Notes under the pieces: generated by a model
What the model saw: only the letters and a program-made list of their open reading frames with translations
Told to the model about the DNA's origin: nothing
Database searches by the model: none
NCBI GenBank assembly: GCA_041920415.1
Contig: JBHGYD010000047.1
Span: 1 to 42,524, forward strand
Source of the DNA: JBHGYD01 sp041920415
Lineage (GTDB): Bacteria > Bacillota > Bacilli > Bacillales > Anoxybacillaceae
Direction: 5' to 3'
Length of the DNA: 42,524 nucleotides
Part shown: positions 1-8,332 of the stretch, in pieces
Layout: each line of letters opens with the position of its first letter
Numbering within the stretch: the first letter of the stretch is position 1
Translations under genes and position numbers: made by a program

Positions 1-353
1 CGGCATACACGAGCGTCATCGGACGTTTCAAGTATATGAAAAAGTATGGGTTATCCGTTCATGAAAGTGCCGCATTGGTCATTGGTAGACGAGGATTAGG
101 TTACCATGAACGATTGCCAAAAGAACTCATTGACACCATAAGAACAAAAGTGAAACGCCATTTGATTGCCGTGTTAGGGTCAATGGAAGAATCCTATAAG
201 CAATTAGACAGCGGGAAGAAACAACGACAATATCTAGGTATGATGTTGAAAAAGATAGAGAACTTCAAAGAAGAACATGAATGGTCATTATGGAACCTAT
301 TGCACAAATGTTGTTGGCTGAACCAGTATCACATTCAACTAAAGGAGGTGTAG
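1..353 (+). CDS. TnpB-type IS605/IS1341 family protein, C-terminal part (cut by window edge)
   Basis: The reading frame is open to base 3, so the gene starts outside the window and only the last ~117 codons are seen. The residues AYTSVIGRFKY followed by a helix around ESAALVIGRRGLGYHERLPK resemble the C-terminal RuvC-like region of the longer TnpB-related proteins of IS200/IS605-type elements. Known members are RNA-guided DNA nucleases that use an omega RNA made from the 3' end of the element. No zinc ribbon is visible in this piece, so activity cannot be judged. The stop codon lies 1 nt before a 16-bp inverted repeat that encloses a structured noncoding block, as expected for a TnpB gene followed by its RNA. 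No tnpA is seen. The family call is fairly safe; the exact subgroup is not. Confidence 0.75.
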   Translation, partial: AYTSVIGRFKYMKKYGLSVHESAALVIGRRGLGYHERLPKELIDTIRTKVKRHLIAVLGSMEESYKQLDSGKKQRQYLGMMLKKIENFKEEHEWSLWNLLHKCCWLNQYHIQLKEV

Positions 354-354
354 A

Positions 355-571
355 CCTGGTTACTAAAATCGTTGTCGTGTACTGACCGAAGGAAGGAATG
401 GTGCACGACAGGTGCCGTCGCTAACAGCGAGCCACGGGGTGTCTTTCACAGCAAGTGAATGACAAGGGGATTCCATTCCCTTCCTGATGGAACTCTGGTG
501 TTTCCTGAGCGGCAGGCAGTTTTGCTGGTTCCATCGCGATGTGTCGATTTTTATAGATTTTAGTAACCAGG
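355..571 (+). ncRNA. Candidate omega RNA / structured 3' end of the TnpB element
   Basis: CCTGGTTACTAAAATC (355-370) and its exact reverse complement (556-571) enclose about 185 nt with many helices. There is a 7-bp pair 373-379/404-410. A hairpin lies at 418-422/426-430. A 9-of-10 hairpin is at 440-449/455-464, and an 8-bp pair at 486-493/528-535. The loop 391-401 (GGAAGGAATGG) can pair with 473-484, which suggests a pseudoknot. Position directly after a TnpB stop codon is where omega RNAs lie in known systems. The closing 16-bp repeat is seen; its meaning (RNA stem, element terminus, or guide matching its own scaffold) is open. A small MITE-like element is an alternative. Confidence 0.6.
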
Positions 572-578
572 AATTATC

Positions 579-1691
579 ATGATTAGTATTTTAACAGCAA
601 AACTTCGCCTTTTTCTTCGAAAACCATGGATGTTTATTATTATGACCACTGTTTGTATTTTAATGGCTTTTGTCATAGGCACGGCAAATCAAAGCAAAGT
701 GAAAGTTCCTGTCTATAGCCATCTTCCTAAAAAGGAAACGAACGAACTATTTCGTTCTCTCCAACATTCTGATTTGTTTGACTTTGAACTGACGGATCAA
801 AACGACGTTCGTAAGCTTGTGAGCGAAGGAAAGGTCGAAGCGGGAGTAGAGCTAGAAAAGAATGATTTTCGCTTAATTATTTCATCAGAGACGGCAAATG
901 TAAACTTTATTCGTCAATATGTTCAAAAAGTATATGTAGATCATATACAAACGAAAGCCATCATCGAACATGCCTCTACGCATTCGAACACGCATGCGGA
1001 AAAGGTCAAAAAGATATTAAACGAAGCAAAAGAACATCCTCTTTTTACTTTCGAAAAGAAAAGTTTTCACGGAGAACAATCGGTTACGATTGATAGTCAA
1101 TTACAGCCAATATTTGGATTTTCTTTATTTTTTGTCATTTACACAGTTTCTTTTAACGTTCTCCAAATCCTCGTCGAGAAAAGGGAACGAATATGGGATC
1201 GCATGATTCTTTCACCGCTAAAAAAATGGGAAATATATACAAGTAATTTATTATATAGTTTTGTAGTAGGCTATGTTCAAGTGGCGCTCATATTCTCTAT
1301 TTTTCATTTTGGAGTCAGTGTCGATTTTCACGGGAAATTCGCAGAAATACTTTTGTTATTAGTTCCTTATGTTTTCGCGCTTGTTGCGTTATCTATTTTT
1401 CTAACAGGACTTGCGAAAAACGAGCAACAGTTTAGAGCGATTATTTCGATTGTATCAGTTAGCATGGCGATGATTGGCGGAGCATACTGGCCATTGGAAA
1501 TCGTCTCCTCTAAAATTTTATTGACTCTCTCTAAATTCGTACCTGTTACTTATGGTATGGAAATTTTAAAAGGAGCAGCGGTTTATGGAAATTCCATCGG
1601 CGATTTATTATATCCAATCAGCATTTTATTTTTTATGGGAGTCGTATTGATGGGGCTTGGCATTAATTTGGTAGAAAGAAGAAATGTGTAA
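579..1691 (+). CDS. ABC-2 type transporter permease (orphan)
   Basis: 370-residue membrane protein of the ABC-2 permease type with a large extracytoplasmic insert. One membrane segment lies at about 16-36, followed by a soluble region to about 170. Five or so further segments lie between about 180 and 362, and the short tail is positive (VERRNV). Such permeases pair with a separate ATPase for drug, lipid or peptide export. No ATPase gene is in the window: the upstream neighbour is a TnpB element whose last inverted-repeat arm ends 7 nt before the ATG. The in-frame stop at 564-566 fixes the start near here. The only Shine-Dalgarno candidate is the weak AGGA at 569-572, partly inside the repeat arm. 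The gene may have been cut from its operon by the insertion. Substrate unknown. Confidence 0.8.
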   Translation: MISILTAKLRLFLRKPWMFIIMTTVCILMAFVIGTANQSKVKVPVYSHLPKKETNELFRSLQHSDLFDFELTDQNDVRKLVSEGKVEAGVELEKNDFRLIISSETANVNFIRQYVQKVYVDHIQTKAIIEHASTHSNTHAEKVKKILNEAKEHPLFTFEKKSFHGEQSVTIDSQLQPIFGFSLFFVIYTVSFNVLQILVEKRERIWDRMILSPLKKWEIYTSNLLYSFVVGYVQVALIFSIFHFGVSVDFHGKFAEILLLLVPYVFALVALSIFLTGLAKNEQQFRAIISIVSVSMAMIGGAYWPLEIVSSKILLTLSKFVPVTYGMEILKGAAVYGNSIGDLLYPISILFFMGVVLMGLGINLVERRNV

Positions 1692-1721
1692 CTCCTCTAA
1701 TAGAAACGAAAGAAGTAGTAC

Positions 1722-1788
1722 GGGACCTCCTTTTTGGCTTGTTTTTTGCGCGTATGGCTATACCAAAACGGAGGCCCTGCTTTTTTTA
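1722..1788 (+). terminator. Terminator of the ABC-2 permease gene
   Basis: Inverted repeat GGGACCTCCTTTTTGG / CCAAAACGGAGGCCC (nearly complete pairing) followed by seven T residues, 31 nt after the permease stop. Orientation suits plus-strand transcription. Confidence 0.75.
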
Positions 1789-1845
1789 TAAAAAATCATT
1801 ATTGTCTAGCTAATAAAATCGTTTTACTTCCATTCTATAAAAAAA

Positions 1846-3951
1846 CTATAGTTTAAATTGTTCCACCGCTTGGAACAAATCTTGTGCCTTATCGTTCAGC
1901 GATTGCACGGACGAAGAGATTTCCTGCATCGAAGCAAGAAGCTGTTCGGAAGCAGCTGCCACCATTTGTGTCTGTTGCTCTGATTCTTTTGAGATATGTT
2001 CCGTTTCCTGAATCGTCGTTGAAAGATGCTGCAGCGACGTTTCCATCATAGTGAGCCTCGTTGAAACATCATTAATTTGTTCTGTCACCGCATGTGTCGA
2101 TTGCAAAATCTTTTCAAAAATCGTTCCTGTATGGTTTGCCACTACTACCCCTTTTTCTGCTTCTTTCAGCACATGCTCCATCGCCATCATCGAGTTGGAC
2201 GTATCTTGTTGTATTTCGCTTAAGAGCATATGAATTTGTTTGGCGGATTGCGAAGATTGCGCGGCAAGTTTCCGAACTTCATCTGCCACAACCGCAAATC
2301 CTCTCCCATGTTCGCCCGCACGCGCCGCCTCAATCGCTGCGTTTAGCGCAAGCAAGTGGGTCTGTTCAGCAATCGTTGTAATCATTTGTGTCATTTGCCC
2401 AATATTGTGGGACCGCTCATGTAACGTTTGAATAAGCAAAGACGACTGTGAAACAAGTTCATTTACATTCGTCATCTGACTCATCATCTTGTGAACGGAT
2501 TCACTTCCCCGCTTCGCTTCATTTGTCATTTCCACCGAAGAAGAAGCTACTTGTTTCGCGCGTTCAGAAATATAATGAGTATCATTTAACAACGAGCGAA
2601 TCGAATTTGTATTTTGCGCGGCATATTTCAGCTGTTGTCCCGCTCCAACCGCGACGCCCTCGATCGTTGCCGCCACTTGTTCCGTTGCCTGCGCCGTTTC
2701 TTCTGTAATCGCTGTTAATTCTTGAGATGAGGCGGATACTTCTTCGACGAGCTGTTGGTTGACAGAAATAATGGAACGGAATGATTCAATTAACGAGTTG
2801 AAAGATGCGGCAATTTGCGCGAACTCGTCTTTCGTATCGATGTTCATGCGAACCGTTAAATCACCCGTTGCCGCTTGCTTTGTCTTCATTTCTATTAAAC
2901 TGATATGATGGCGAACGGATAAATAAAAAGCGATAAATAAATAAACAATCATGACAGAAATCATAACAATAACCGTAATAGTAACCCACTTACTAGTATG
3001 TAATGACTGATATTGTTGATCAATTCGTTGTTCTAACAGTTTAACCACAAAATTAGCCATATTATATAATTTTTCGTTTGCTCGGTTCGTCTTTTCATGC
3101 ACTTCTTTCGGAGTAATGGTAACATTGCTTGCCATTAAAAATTCCTTATCCATAATGCCAGACATACTAATAATCTCTGTCGTCGCCGTATCTTGATACT
3201 CACTGAACTTGCCATGTAGCTTTTTATTTTCACGGAAAATCAACGATGTTGAATTGCTGAGCGAAGTAACAGAACTAGCGATCGTGTTTAAGAAATACGT
3301 TAATTTTGTTTTTTCAAGATCGTACATTTGTGTACTAAACGCAAGTTTCACTGTAAGTGCCTGCGTTGAACCGATTAACTCTGTTAAGTATGGGATTTTA
3401 TCAACGATGATACGGGCCATATAGTTGTTATCGATATTACTATCAAGTGTTAGGTTGGAACGATCGGCAACCATCATCATCTCTTCCATCAATCTATTAA
3501 TGATCGTGTTATGACGCTCAACCGTTTCATCCGTAGTGTAACTTGTCCATCCGTTTTTTATTTGTTTCCAAGATTCCAATATTGTTTTCCATTGTTTATC
3601 AATACCGAACAGATCTTTATTTTCCTGATGAATGGTTTGAATGCGCTTGAATACTTCATCCAGTGTTTTTTCTGTTTTCTTTATGTTTGGTTCAATGGAC
3701 GTATCACCGGAAAGATATATTAACGTATTTTCGCGATGTTCTTGAAGTACGTGTAAGCTAGTTAAAAAGTTTTCTACATATAAGAGCCCTATTTGCTCTT
3801 TTTTCACAAACTTCGCTTTTTCTTCTAACGAACGAATATAAAATGAACCAATTGTTACAAGAGAAAAAATAAAAATGATAAATAAGAGCATAAATTTTTT
3901 TCCGAATTTTAGGCGATTTAACAACAACGCCCCCGGATGAAATATTTGCAT
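1846..3951 (-). CDS. Methyl-accepting chemotaxis protein, 701 aa
   Basis: Transmembrane chemoreceptor. The first membrane helix is at about 20-40, followed by a long helical extracytoplasmic sensor region (40-320; four-helix-bundle type rather than an obvious PAS/Cache). The second membrane helix is at about 322-345, then HAMP, then the signalling domain with the conserved tip EQTHLLALNAAIEAARAG. It should control CheA through CheW. An ATG six codons further upstream would make its own leader contain the ribosome site; AAGGAG lies 7 nt before the chosen ATG, so the start is placed at 3951. It is monocistronic, separated from the next chemoreceptor gene by a degraded sugar-transport locus. The ligand cannot be told from sequence. 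No sigma-D promoter was found. Confidence 0.92.
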   Translation of the reverse strand: MQIFHPGALLLNRLKFGKKFMLLFIIFIFSLVTIGSFYIRSLEEKAKFVKKEQIGLLYVENFLTSLHVLQEHRENTLIYLSGDTSIEPNIKKTEKTLDEVFKRIQTIHQENKDLFGIDKQWKTILESWKQIKNGWTSYTTDETVERHNTIINRLMEEMMMVADRSNLTLDSNIDNNYMARIIVDKIPYLTELIGSTQALTVKLAFSTQMYDLEKTKLTYFLNTIASSVTSLSNSTSLIFRENKKLHGKFSEYQDTATTEIISMSGIMDKEFLMASNVTITPKEVHEKTNRANEKLYNMANFVVKLLEQRIDQQYQSLHTSKWVTITVIVMISVMIVYLFIAFYLSVRHHISLIEMKTKQAATGDLTVRMNIDTKDEFAQIAASFNSLIESFRSIISVNQQLVEEVSASSQELTAITEETAQATEQVAATIEGVAVGAGQQLKYAAQNTNSIRSLLNDTHYISERAKQVASSSVEMTNEAKRGSESVHKMMSQMTNVNELVSQSSLLIQTLHERSHNIGQMTQMITTIAEQTHLLALNAAIEAARAGEHGRGFAVVADEVRKLAAQSSQSAKQIHMLLSEIQQDTSNSMMAMEHVLKEAEKGVVVANHTGTIFEKILQSTHAVTEQINDVSTRLTMMETSLQHLSTTIQETEHISKESEQQTQMVAAASEQLLASMQEISSSVQSLNDKAQDLFQAVEQFKL

Positions 3952-4087
3952 TTTATCACTCCTTTTCAAGCAAAATTACTTATTTAAATAGTAAGAAAAT
4001 TGAAATTGATTTTTATTTTACCAAAAAACAAATAAATAAAAAATACTATTTTCATATTTTTTATATGTTTTGTTGTCATAACAAATT

Positions 4088-4112
4088 TCGTTTCGTTTGA
4101 AATAAACGAACA
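4088..4112. promoter_or_regulatory. XylR/ROK-like operator
   Basis: TTCGTTT GAAAT AAACGAA is a perfect 7-bp inverted repeat (4092-4110), and the left arm is preceded by another TTCG. The arrangement GTTTnGTTT-spacer-AAACnAAC resembles known Bacillus XylR operators. A possible -35 TTGTCA lies at 4073-4078, but no good -10 follows. Together with xylFII/xylH remnants 150-650 bp away, this suggests a former xylose-regulated promoter. Inference only. Confidence 0.4.
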
Positions 4113-4133
4113 AGATTTAGGGAGGTACTAAAG

Positions 4134-4346
4134 ATGCTGAAAGTAAATTCAAGAGGAGACAATTATATATCCCCGCTCATCAATGATAAGGGGGAACATC
4201 TTGATGAACAGGGATATTTAGTAGGCTCGGTAAAAAGTATTCGTTTAATGCGTTTGTTTTTTGCGACTTGCAATGTCAATCCAAACCGCAAGAACGAGAA
4301 TGCTTCCTTTGACAATATATTGCCAAAACGTTTCCATGCCCATTAA
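4134..4346 (+). pseudogene. Possible truncated gene start downstream of the XylR-like site
   Basis: A strong ribosome site (GGGAGG, 9 nt before ATG) opens a frame whose first ~36 residues (MLKVNSRGDNYISPL...) look protein-like. From about 4245 it simply reads antisense through the xylH remnant until a stop at 4346. The natural reading is a 5' gene fragment joined to the debris of the xylose locus. I do not recognise the family. The alternative is a chance frame behind a good ribosome site. Confidence 0.3.
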
Positions 4347-4769
4347 TGACATGTCGTTATCAAGTGAAGTCATCACCATTGCACCGATGATTGCACCAAC
4401 AATCGTACCTGAACCACCCATGAGCGATGTGCCACCGATGACGCAAGCGGCAATGGAAACACAATCTCTTTTTCTAACAGTTTCATTTGTTCATCCATGC
4501 TTGTCCGCAACGGTCCAATGTATTCAACGTTCATATGATATTGTTTGGCTGCTGCTTTTGCCCCTTGTTCGATTTTGCGCCAATACGGATTGTCAAATTC
4601 TTGGGAAATCAGTACAAAGTGAGGTAATTGCGGCGAAGAGCGCGATGTTTGTTGTAATTGTTCAACCGTTTTTTCAATTTTTTGTGTTGATGCTATAAAA
4701 TGAATAAGTACGTAAAGAAAGAGAAAGAATAACGCGATTAAACTTATCGTCCATTTTTTTATTTGTCAT
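4245..4769 (-). pseudogene. Collapsed xylose locus: XylFII-like start fused to XylH-like end
   Basis: On the minus strand an ATG at 4769 with a modest ribosome site (GGGTGAAG) starts MTNKK. A run of seven A (4754-4760) then throws the frame. One base fewer gives a membrane anchor and a periplasmic-binding-protein start (HFVLISQEFDNPYWRKIEQG, then KAAAKQYHMNVEYIGPLRT), as in the membrane-anchored xylose sensor XylFII. At about 4455-4465 the sequence switches to another frame that reads VIGGTSLMGGSGTIVGAIIG and ends ...DIASRKKQTH, the C-terminus of a XylH/RbsC-type sugar permease. In related bacteria XylFII-LytS-YesN and XylFGH are adjacent, so an internal deletion of several genes is inferred. 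It is not functional. Confidence 0.7.
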
Positions 4770-4799
4770 GAGCTTCACCCAATTTTACTATAATTTGTT

Positions 4800-4814
4800 T
4801 TGGAAGCGGTTATA
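4800..4814 (-). promoter_or_regulatory. Possible CcpA (cre) site before the XylFII remnant
   Basis: TTGGAAGCGGTTATA fits the cre pattern WTGNAANCGNWNNCW except for one position. It lies about 31 bp before the remnant's start codon, where catabolite repression of a sugar operon would act. Weak on its own. Confidence 0.3.
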
Positions 4815-4854
4815 AGTAAAAAGTAAAACGGCAGTAAACGAACTGCCGTTTTAC
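4812..4854 (-). terminator. Terminator of the second chemoreceptor gene
   Basis: A 12-bp perfect stem GTAAAACGGCAG / CTGCCGTTTTAC overlaps the stop codon at 4851-4853. It is followed on the minus strand by a T-rich tail. Confidence 0.75.
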
Positions 4855-6533
4855 ACGATAAATTTGCGAACGGTCTGTTTCAAATTATCGGAAATCGCAC
4901 TTAATTGTTGGGTCGTGGCAGCCACTTCTTGGGCAGAAGCCGTTAATTCTTCAGTAGAAGCCGTTACTTCTTCTGTCGCAGCCGAGTTCTCTTCAGCAAC
5001 GGCGCTAATTTGCTCAACTTTGCCAATGATCTCATCTTTTGTTTTGACAATCTCAGTCATTGCTTCATCGGTCGTTTTTAATAACGGAGCGATGCGGCTA
5101 ATGGAGTCGAGAATGTCACCAAAGGAGCGAACAGTATTTTCAACAGCGGTCGCTTGACTTTGAATAAAGTGCTCGACATTTTTCGATGTCTTCATTACAT
5201 CGTCTGTATCCGCACCAATGGAAGAAATAAGTTTTGCGATCTCTTCCGTTGATGTTTTCGATTGTTCCGCTAGTTTGCGCACTTCCTCTGCAACAACGGT
5301 AAATCCTTTTCCTGCCGCTCCTGCGCGCGCTGCTTCAATGGCAGCGTTCAGCGCAAGCAAGTTCGTTTGTTCAGAAATGCTTGAAATGATTTCTGTAATG
5401 CCGCTAATTTGCTTCACAGAATGTGTTAAGTTCGTCACTTTCTCAACGACTTTTTCAAACGCTTGTCTTATTTCTTCAATCGAAGCGATGAGCACATCCA
5501 TTTCGCGTTTGCCGATATCAGCTTTCCTCGCCGTATTAACGGTTTCATCTTTCACTTTTCCAAGTTCAATGTACACATTTTCCACTTTTTGTGTTAAATA
5601 AGAAAGGGAATGAACAATTTCTGCTAAGTCGTTTGCTTGAGCAGTCGCCCCCTCAGCCACTTGCTGCATTGTCGAAGCGACTTCTTCAGTTGATGAAGAC
5701 ATTTGTTGCGAGGTGGCTGCTAGCGTATCTGCTTGTCGATCCACTTCGGTCGATTGGTTTTGAATATGAATGATCGTTTCTTTTATGGCCATTCGCATTT
5801 CATCGAGGGCGCGCGCCATTTCACCAAATTCATCTTTTGCCTGTCGTGTACGATCAGGAAGCTCTTGCGTAAAATCGCCTTTGGCCATTGTGTGAATGTA
5901 GTTTTTCGCAATATGAAGCGGCTTCATAATTCGCAATGAAATGAGAACATGATACAAACCAATGCCAACCGCTAGTGAAATCAAAGAAATGACGATAATT
6001 TTATAAATGACTCCGTCAATGTCACGATCAATGATCTGTTTTGGGATTCCAAGAAAAAACATACCGATGACGTTCCCATCTGCATCTTTAAGCGGCAAAT
6101 AGCTTGTAGCATATGTATGACCTAAGACATCTGCTTGACCGATATAATCATGCCCTTTCTCAAGCACTTCTTTGACCACTTCATTAGCTGCTTTGGTGCC
6201 AACTTGTCGTTCTCCCTCTTTTTCAATCGTCGTTGTAACACGTTCATCCCCAAGAAAGATGGTACTATCTGCCCCCACCGCTTGTTTAATATAGTCAACG
6301 ATTTGATAATTTCCACTTACTTTAGTGTCTCCTTTGTAAAGTTCGCTACCTTTTACTTGCCAAGCACCTTCATATTTTGCATCGATCAATTGTAAGGCAA
6401 GCTTCGCATTCGTCGTAATCACCTTATGTGTAATTAAGGATTGAAACTGAAAATAAATAACAACGTTAATGAGTGCAATGAGAATAACAACGGTGAGTAC
6501 ATACATAGAAACAATTTTTCCACGCGTTTTCAC
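4851..6533 (-). CDS. Methyl-accepting chemotaxis protein with single-Cache-type sensor, 560 aa
   Basis: Chemoreceptor with a membrane helix at about 8-28. A periplasmic sensor of about 150 residues follows; its part GHTYATSYLPLKDADGNVIG and FFLG is typical of single Cache domains. The second helix is at about 180-205, then HAMP, and then a signalling domain with the tip EQTNLLALNAAIEAARAG. The start is the GTG at 6533: AGGAGG lies 6 nt before it, while the ATG nine codons upstream has the ribosome site inside its own coding stretch. The C-terminus lacks a CheB/CheR-tethering pentapeptide. Cache receptors bind small organic acids or amino acids; the ligand here is unknown. Its 3' terminator overlaps the stop codon. 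Confidence 0.92.
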   Translation of the reverse strand: MKTRGKIVSMYVLTVVILIALINVVIYFQFQSLITHKVITTNAKLALQLIDAKYEGAWQVKGSELYKGDTKVSGNYQIVDYIKQAVGADSTIFLGDERVTTTIEKEGERQVGTKAANEVVKEVLEKGHDYIGQADVLGHTYATSYLPLKDADGNVIGMFFLGIPKQIIDRDIDGVIYKIIVISLISLAVGIGLYHVLISLRIMKPLHIAKNYIHTMAKGDFTQELPDRTRQAKDEFGEMARALDEMRMAIKETIIHIQNQSTEVDRQADTLAATSQQMSSSTEEVASTMQQVAEGATAQANDLAEIVHSLSYLTQKVENVYIELGKVKDETVNTARKADIGKREMDVLIASIEEIRQAFEKVVEKVTNLTHSVKQISGITEIISSISEQTNLLALNAAIEAARAGAAGKGFTVVAEEVRKLAEQSKTSTEEIAKLISSIGADTDDVMKTSKNVEHFIQSQATAVENTVRSFGDILDSISRIAPLLKTTDEAMTEIVKTKDEIIGKVEQISAVAEENSAATEEVTASTEELTASAQEVAATTQQLSAISDNLKQTVRKFIV

Positions 6534-6762
6534 GTTATACCTCCTATCTATGTGAAACATTGAACATTCTCATTTTAGCAGAAAATAGCAATCTATGCAT
6601 GTGCTTTTTGTCATTTCTTAATGGATAGTAATTTCAAATTTGTGAATTATGTTGATTATTTAGAACATAGTTTCGTTAAAGATCCTCTCTATATACTACA
6701 TATTTCATGTTGACACCTCTTTCAATCAAATGAAATCAGTAACAACAGTAAATACCAAACAC

Positions 6763-6809
6763 AAAAAAGCTGACTCAACATCGCTCAAAGGCGATGTTTT
6801 GAGTCAGCT
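6763..6809 (-). terminator. Terminator of glpF-glpK
   Basis: Long stem AGCTGACTCAACATCGC / GCGATGTTTTGAGTCAGCT (one bulge) ending in TTTTTT on the minus strand, 14 nt after the glpK stop. Confidence 0.85.
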
Positions 6810-6822
6810 CCTTGTTGTTTCA

Positions 6823-8313
6823 TTATTTAAACGCCATGGCGGCTTTAACCGCTTTTTTCCAACCTTCGTACAATGTTTCTTGTTTGTCTTTTTCCATTTG
6901 CGGCTCAAATTGACGCTCTAAGTTCCACTGCGTCGCAATTTCGGCGCGATCTTTCCAATAGCCGACCGCAAGTCCGGCTAAATACGCGGCACCAAGAGCT
7001 GTCGTTTCGTTCACAACTGGACGTTCAACCGGCACCCCTAATAAGTCGCTTTGAAATTGCATAAGGAAATTATTTTTCACCGCACCGCCATCAACGCGCA
7101 ATGTTTTTAAGGCAATGCCAGAATCCGCTTCCATCGCCGTTAGTACGTCTTTTGTCTGGTAAGCAAGTGATTCTAATGTGGCGCGAATGAAATGTTCTTT
7201 CGTTGTACCGCGCGTTAAGCCGAATACCGCTCCGCGCACATCGCTATCCCAATATGGTGTACCTAAACCAACGAACGCCGGAACGACATACACACCGTCT
7301 GTAGAGGTCACTTTTTCGGCATACTCTTCGCTATCTTTCGCTTGTTTAATCATACGCAAGCCGTCACGGAGCCATTGAATCGCAGAACCTGCGACAAAAA
7401 TGCTTCCCTCTAGCGCATATTCAACTTTTCCGTCAATGCCCCACGCGATCGTTGTTAATAAGCCGTGCTTCGATTGAACTGCCTTTTCTCCCGTGTTCAT
7501 TAGCATAAAGCAACCGGTTCCGTACGTATTTTTCGCCATTCCTTCTTCAAAGCACGCTTGCCCGAACAGTGCCGCCTGCTGGTCGCCTGCCGCGCCGGCA
7601 ATTGGCACTTCTTGACCGAAGAAATGATACGGTACCGTTTTTGCGTATACTTCAGAAGAAGGGCGCACTTCAGGAAGCATTGACTTTGGAATGCCTAAAA
7701 TGTCAAGAAGCTCATCGTCCCATCTTAATTCATGAATGTTAAACAGCAACGTTCTTGACGCATTCGAATAATCTGTAACATGGGCGCGACCGCCGGATAA
7801 TTTCCAAATAAGCCACGTATCAATCGTTCCGAATAATAAATCGCCTTTTTCCGCTTTTTCGCGTGCCCCTTCGACGTTGTCTAAAATCCATTTTACTTTC
7901 GTACCGGAAAAATAGGCGTCAATGAGCAATCCTGTTTTTGCGCGGAATAATTCGTCATAGCCTTGTTGTTTTAACTGTTCGCAAATGTCTGCTGTTTGTC
8001 GTGATTGCCAAACGATCGCATTGTAAATCGGTAAGCCCGTATGTTTGTCCCAAACAACCGTTGTTTCGCGTTGGTTCGTAATTCCGATAGCCGCGACTTG
8101 TTCCGGCTTTACCGACGCTTCAGATAAAACGCTAGCAATCACCGATAAAATCGAGCCCCAAATTTCGTTTGCATTATGCTCAACCCAACCTGGTTTTGGA
8201 AAATATTGTGTAAACTCTTTTTGCGCAATATGCACAATCTCTCCTTTTTTATTAAACAAAATCGCCCGTGAACTTGTTGTTCCTTGATCTAATGAAAGGA
8301 TATATTGTTCCAT
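6823..8313 (-). CDS. glpK: Glycerol kinase
   Basis: Phosphorylates glycerol with ATP to sn-glycerol 3-phosphate in the cytoplasm. At 496 residues it has the usual family length. The FGGY-kinase start (SLDQGTTSSRAILFNKKG) is visible, as are GITNQRETTVVWDK, the central GAAGDQQAALFGQACF and the C-terminal DGGAVKNNFLMQFQSD. Catalytic-region residues look intact. A GGGGGA ribosome site precedes the ATG. The stop of glpF lies 19 nt upstream, so glpF-glpK is one transcript, controlled by the leader and cre site before glpF. In Firmicutes, GlpK is also activated by HPr-dependent phosphorylation of a histidine; I did not assign that residue. glpD and glpP are not in the window. Confidence 0.97.
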   Translation of the reverse strand: MEQYILSLDQGTTSSRAILFNKKGEIVHIAQKEFTQYFPKPGWVEHNANEIWGSILSVIASVLSEASVKPEQVAAIGITNQRETTVVWDKHTGLPIYNAIVWQSRQTADICEQLKQQGYDELFRAKTGLLIDAYFSGTKVKWILDNVEGAREKAEKGDLLFGTIDTWLIWKLSGGRAHVTDYSNASRTLLFNIHELRWDDELLDILGIPKSMLPEVRPSSEVYAKTVPYHFFGQEVPIAGAAGDQQAALFGQACFEEGMAKNTYGTGCFMLMNTGEKAVQSKHGLLTTIAWGIDGKVEYALEGSIFVAGSAIQWLRDGLRMIKQAKDSEEYAEKVTSTDGVYVVPAFVGLGTPYWDSDVRGAVFGLTRGTTKEHFIRATLESLAYQTKDVLTAMEADSGIALKTLRVDGGAVKNNFLMQFQSDLLGVPVERPVVNETTALGAAYLAGLAVGYWKDRAEIATQWNLERQFEPQMEKDKQETLYEGWKKAVKAAMAFK

Positions 8314-8332
8314 AAAAACTTTCCCCCTTTGT

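Noticed and set aside
2051..2708. Open frames on the plus strand through the first chemoreceptor gene
   Set aside because: They are antisense to a well-supported gene, overlap each other and lack ribosome sites and family motifs.
6534..6762. Sigma-D (chemotaxis) promoter before the second chemoreceptor
   Set aside because: No stretch fits TAAA-N15-GCCGATAT closely enough; the region otherwise shows nothing I can support.
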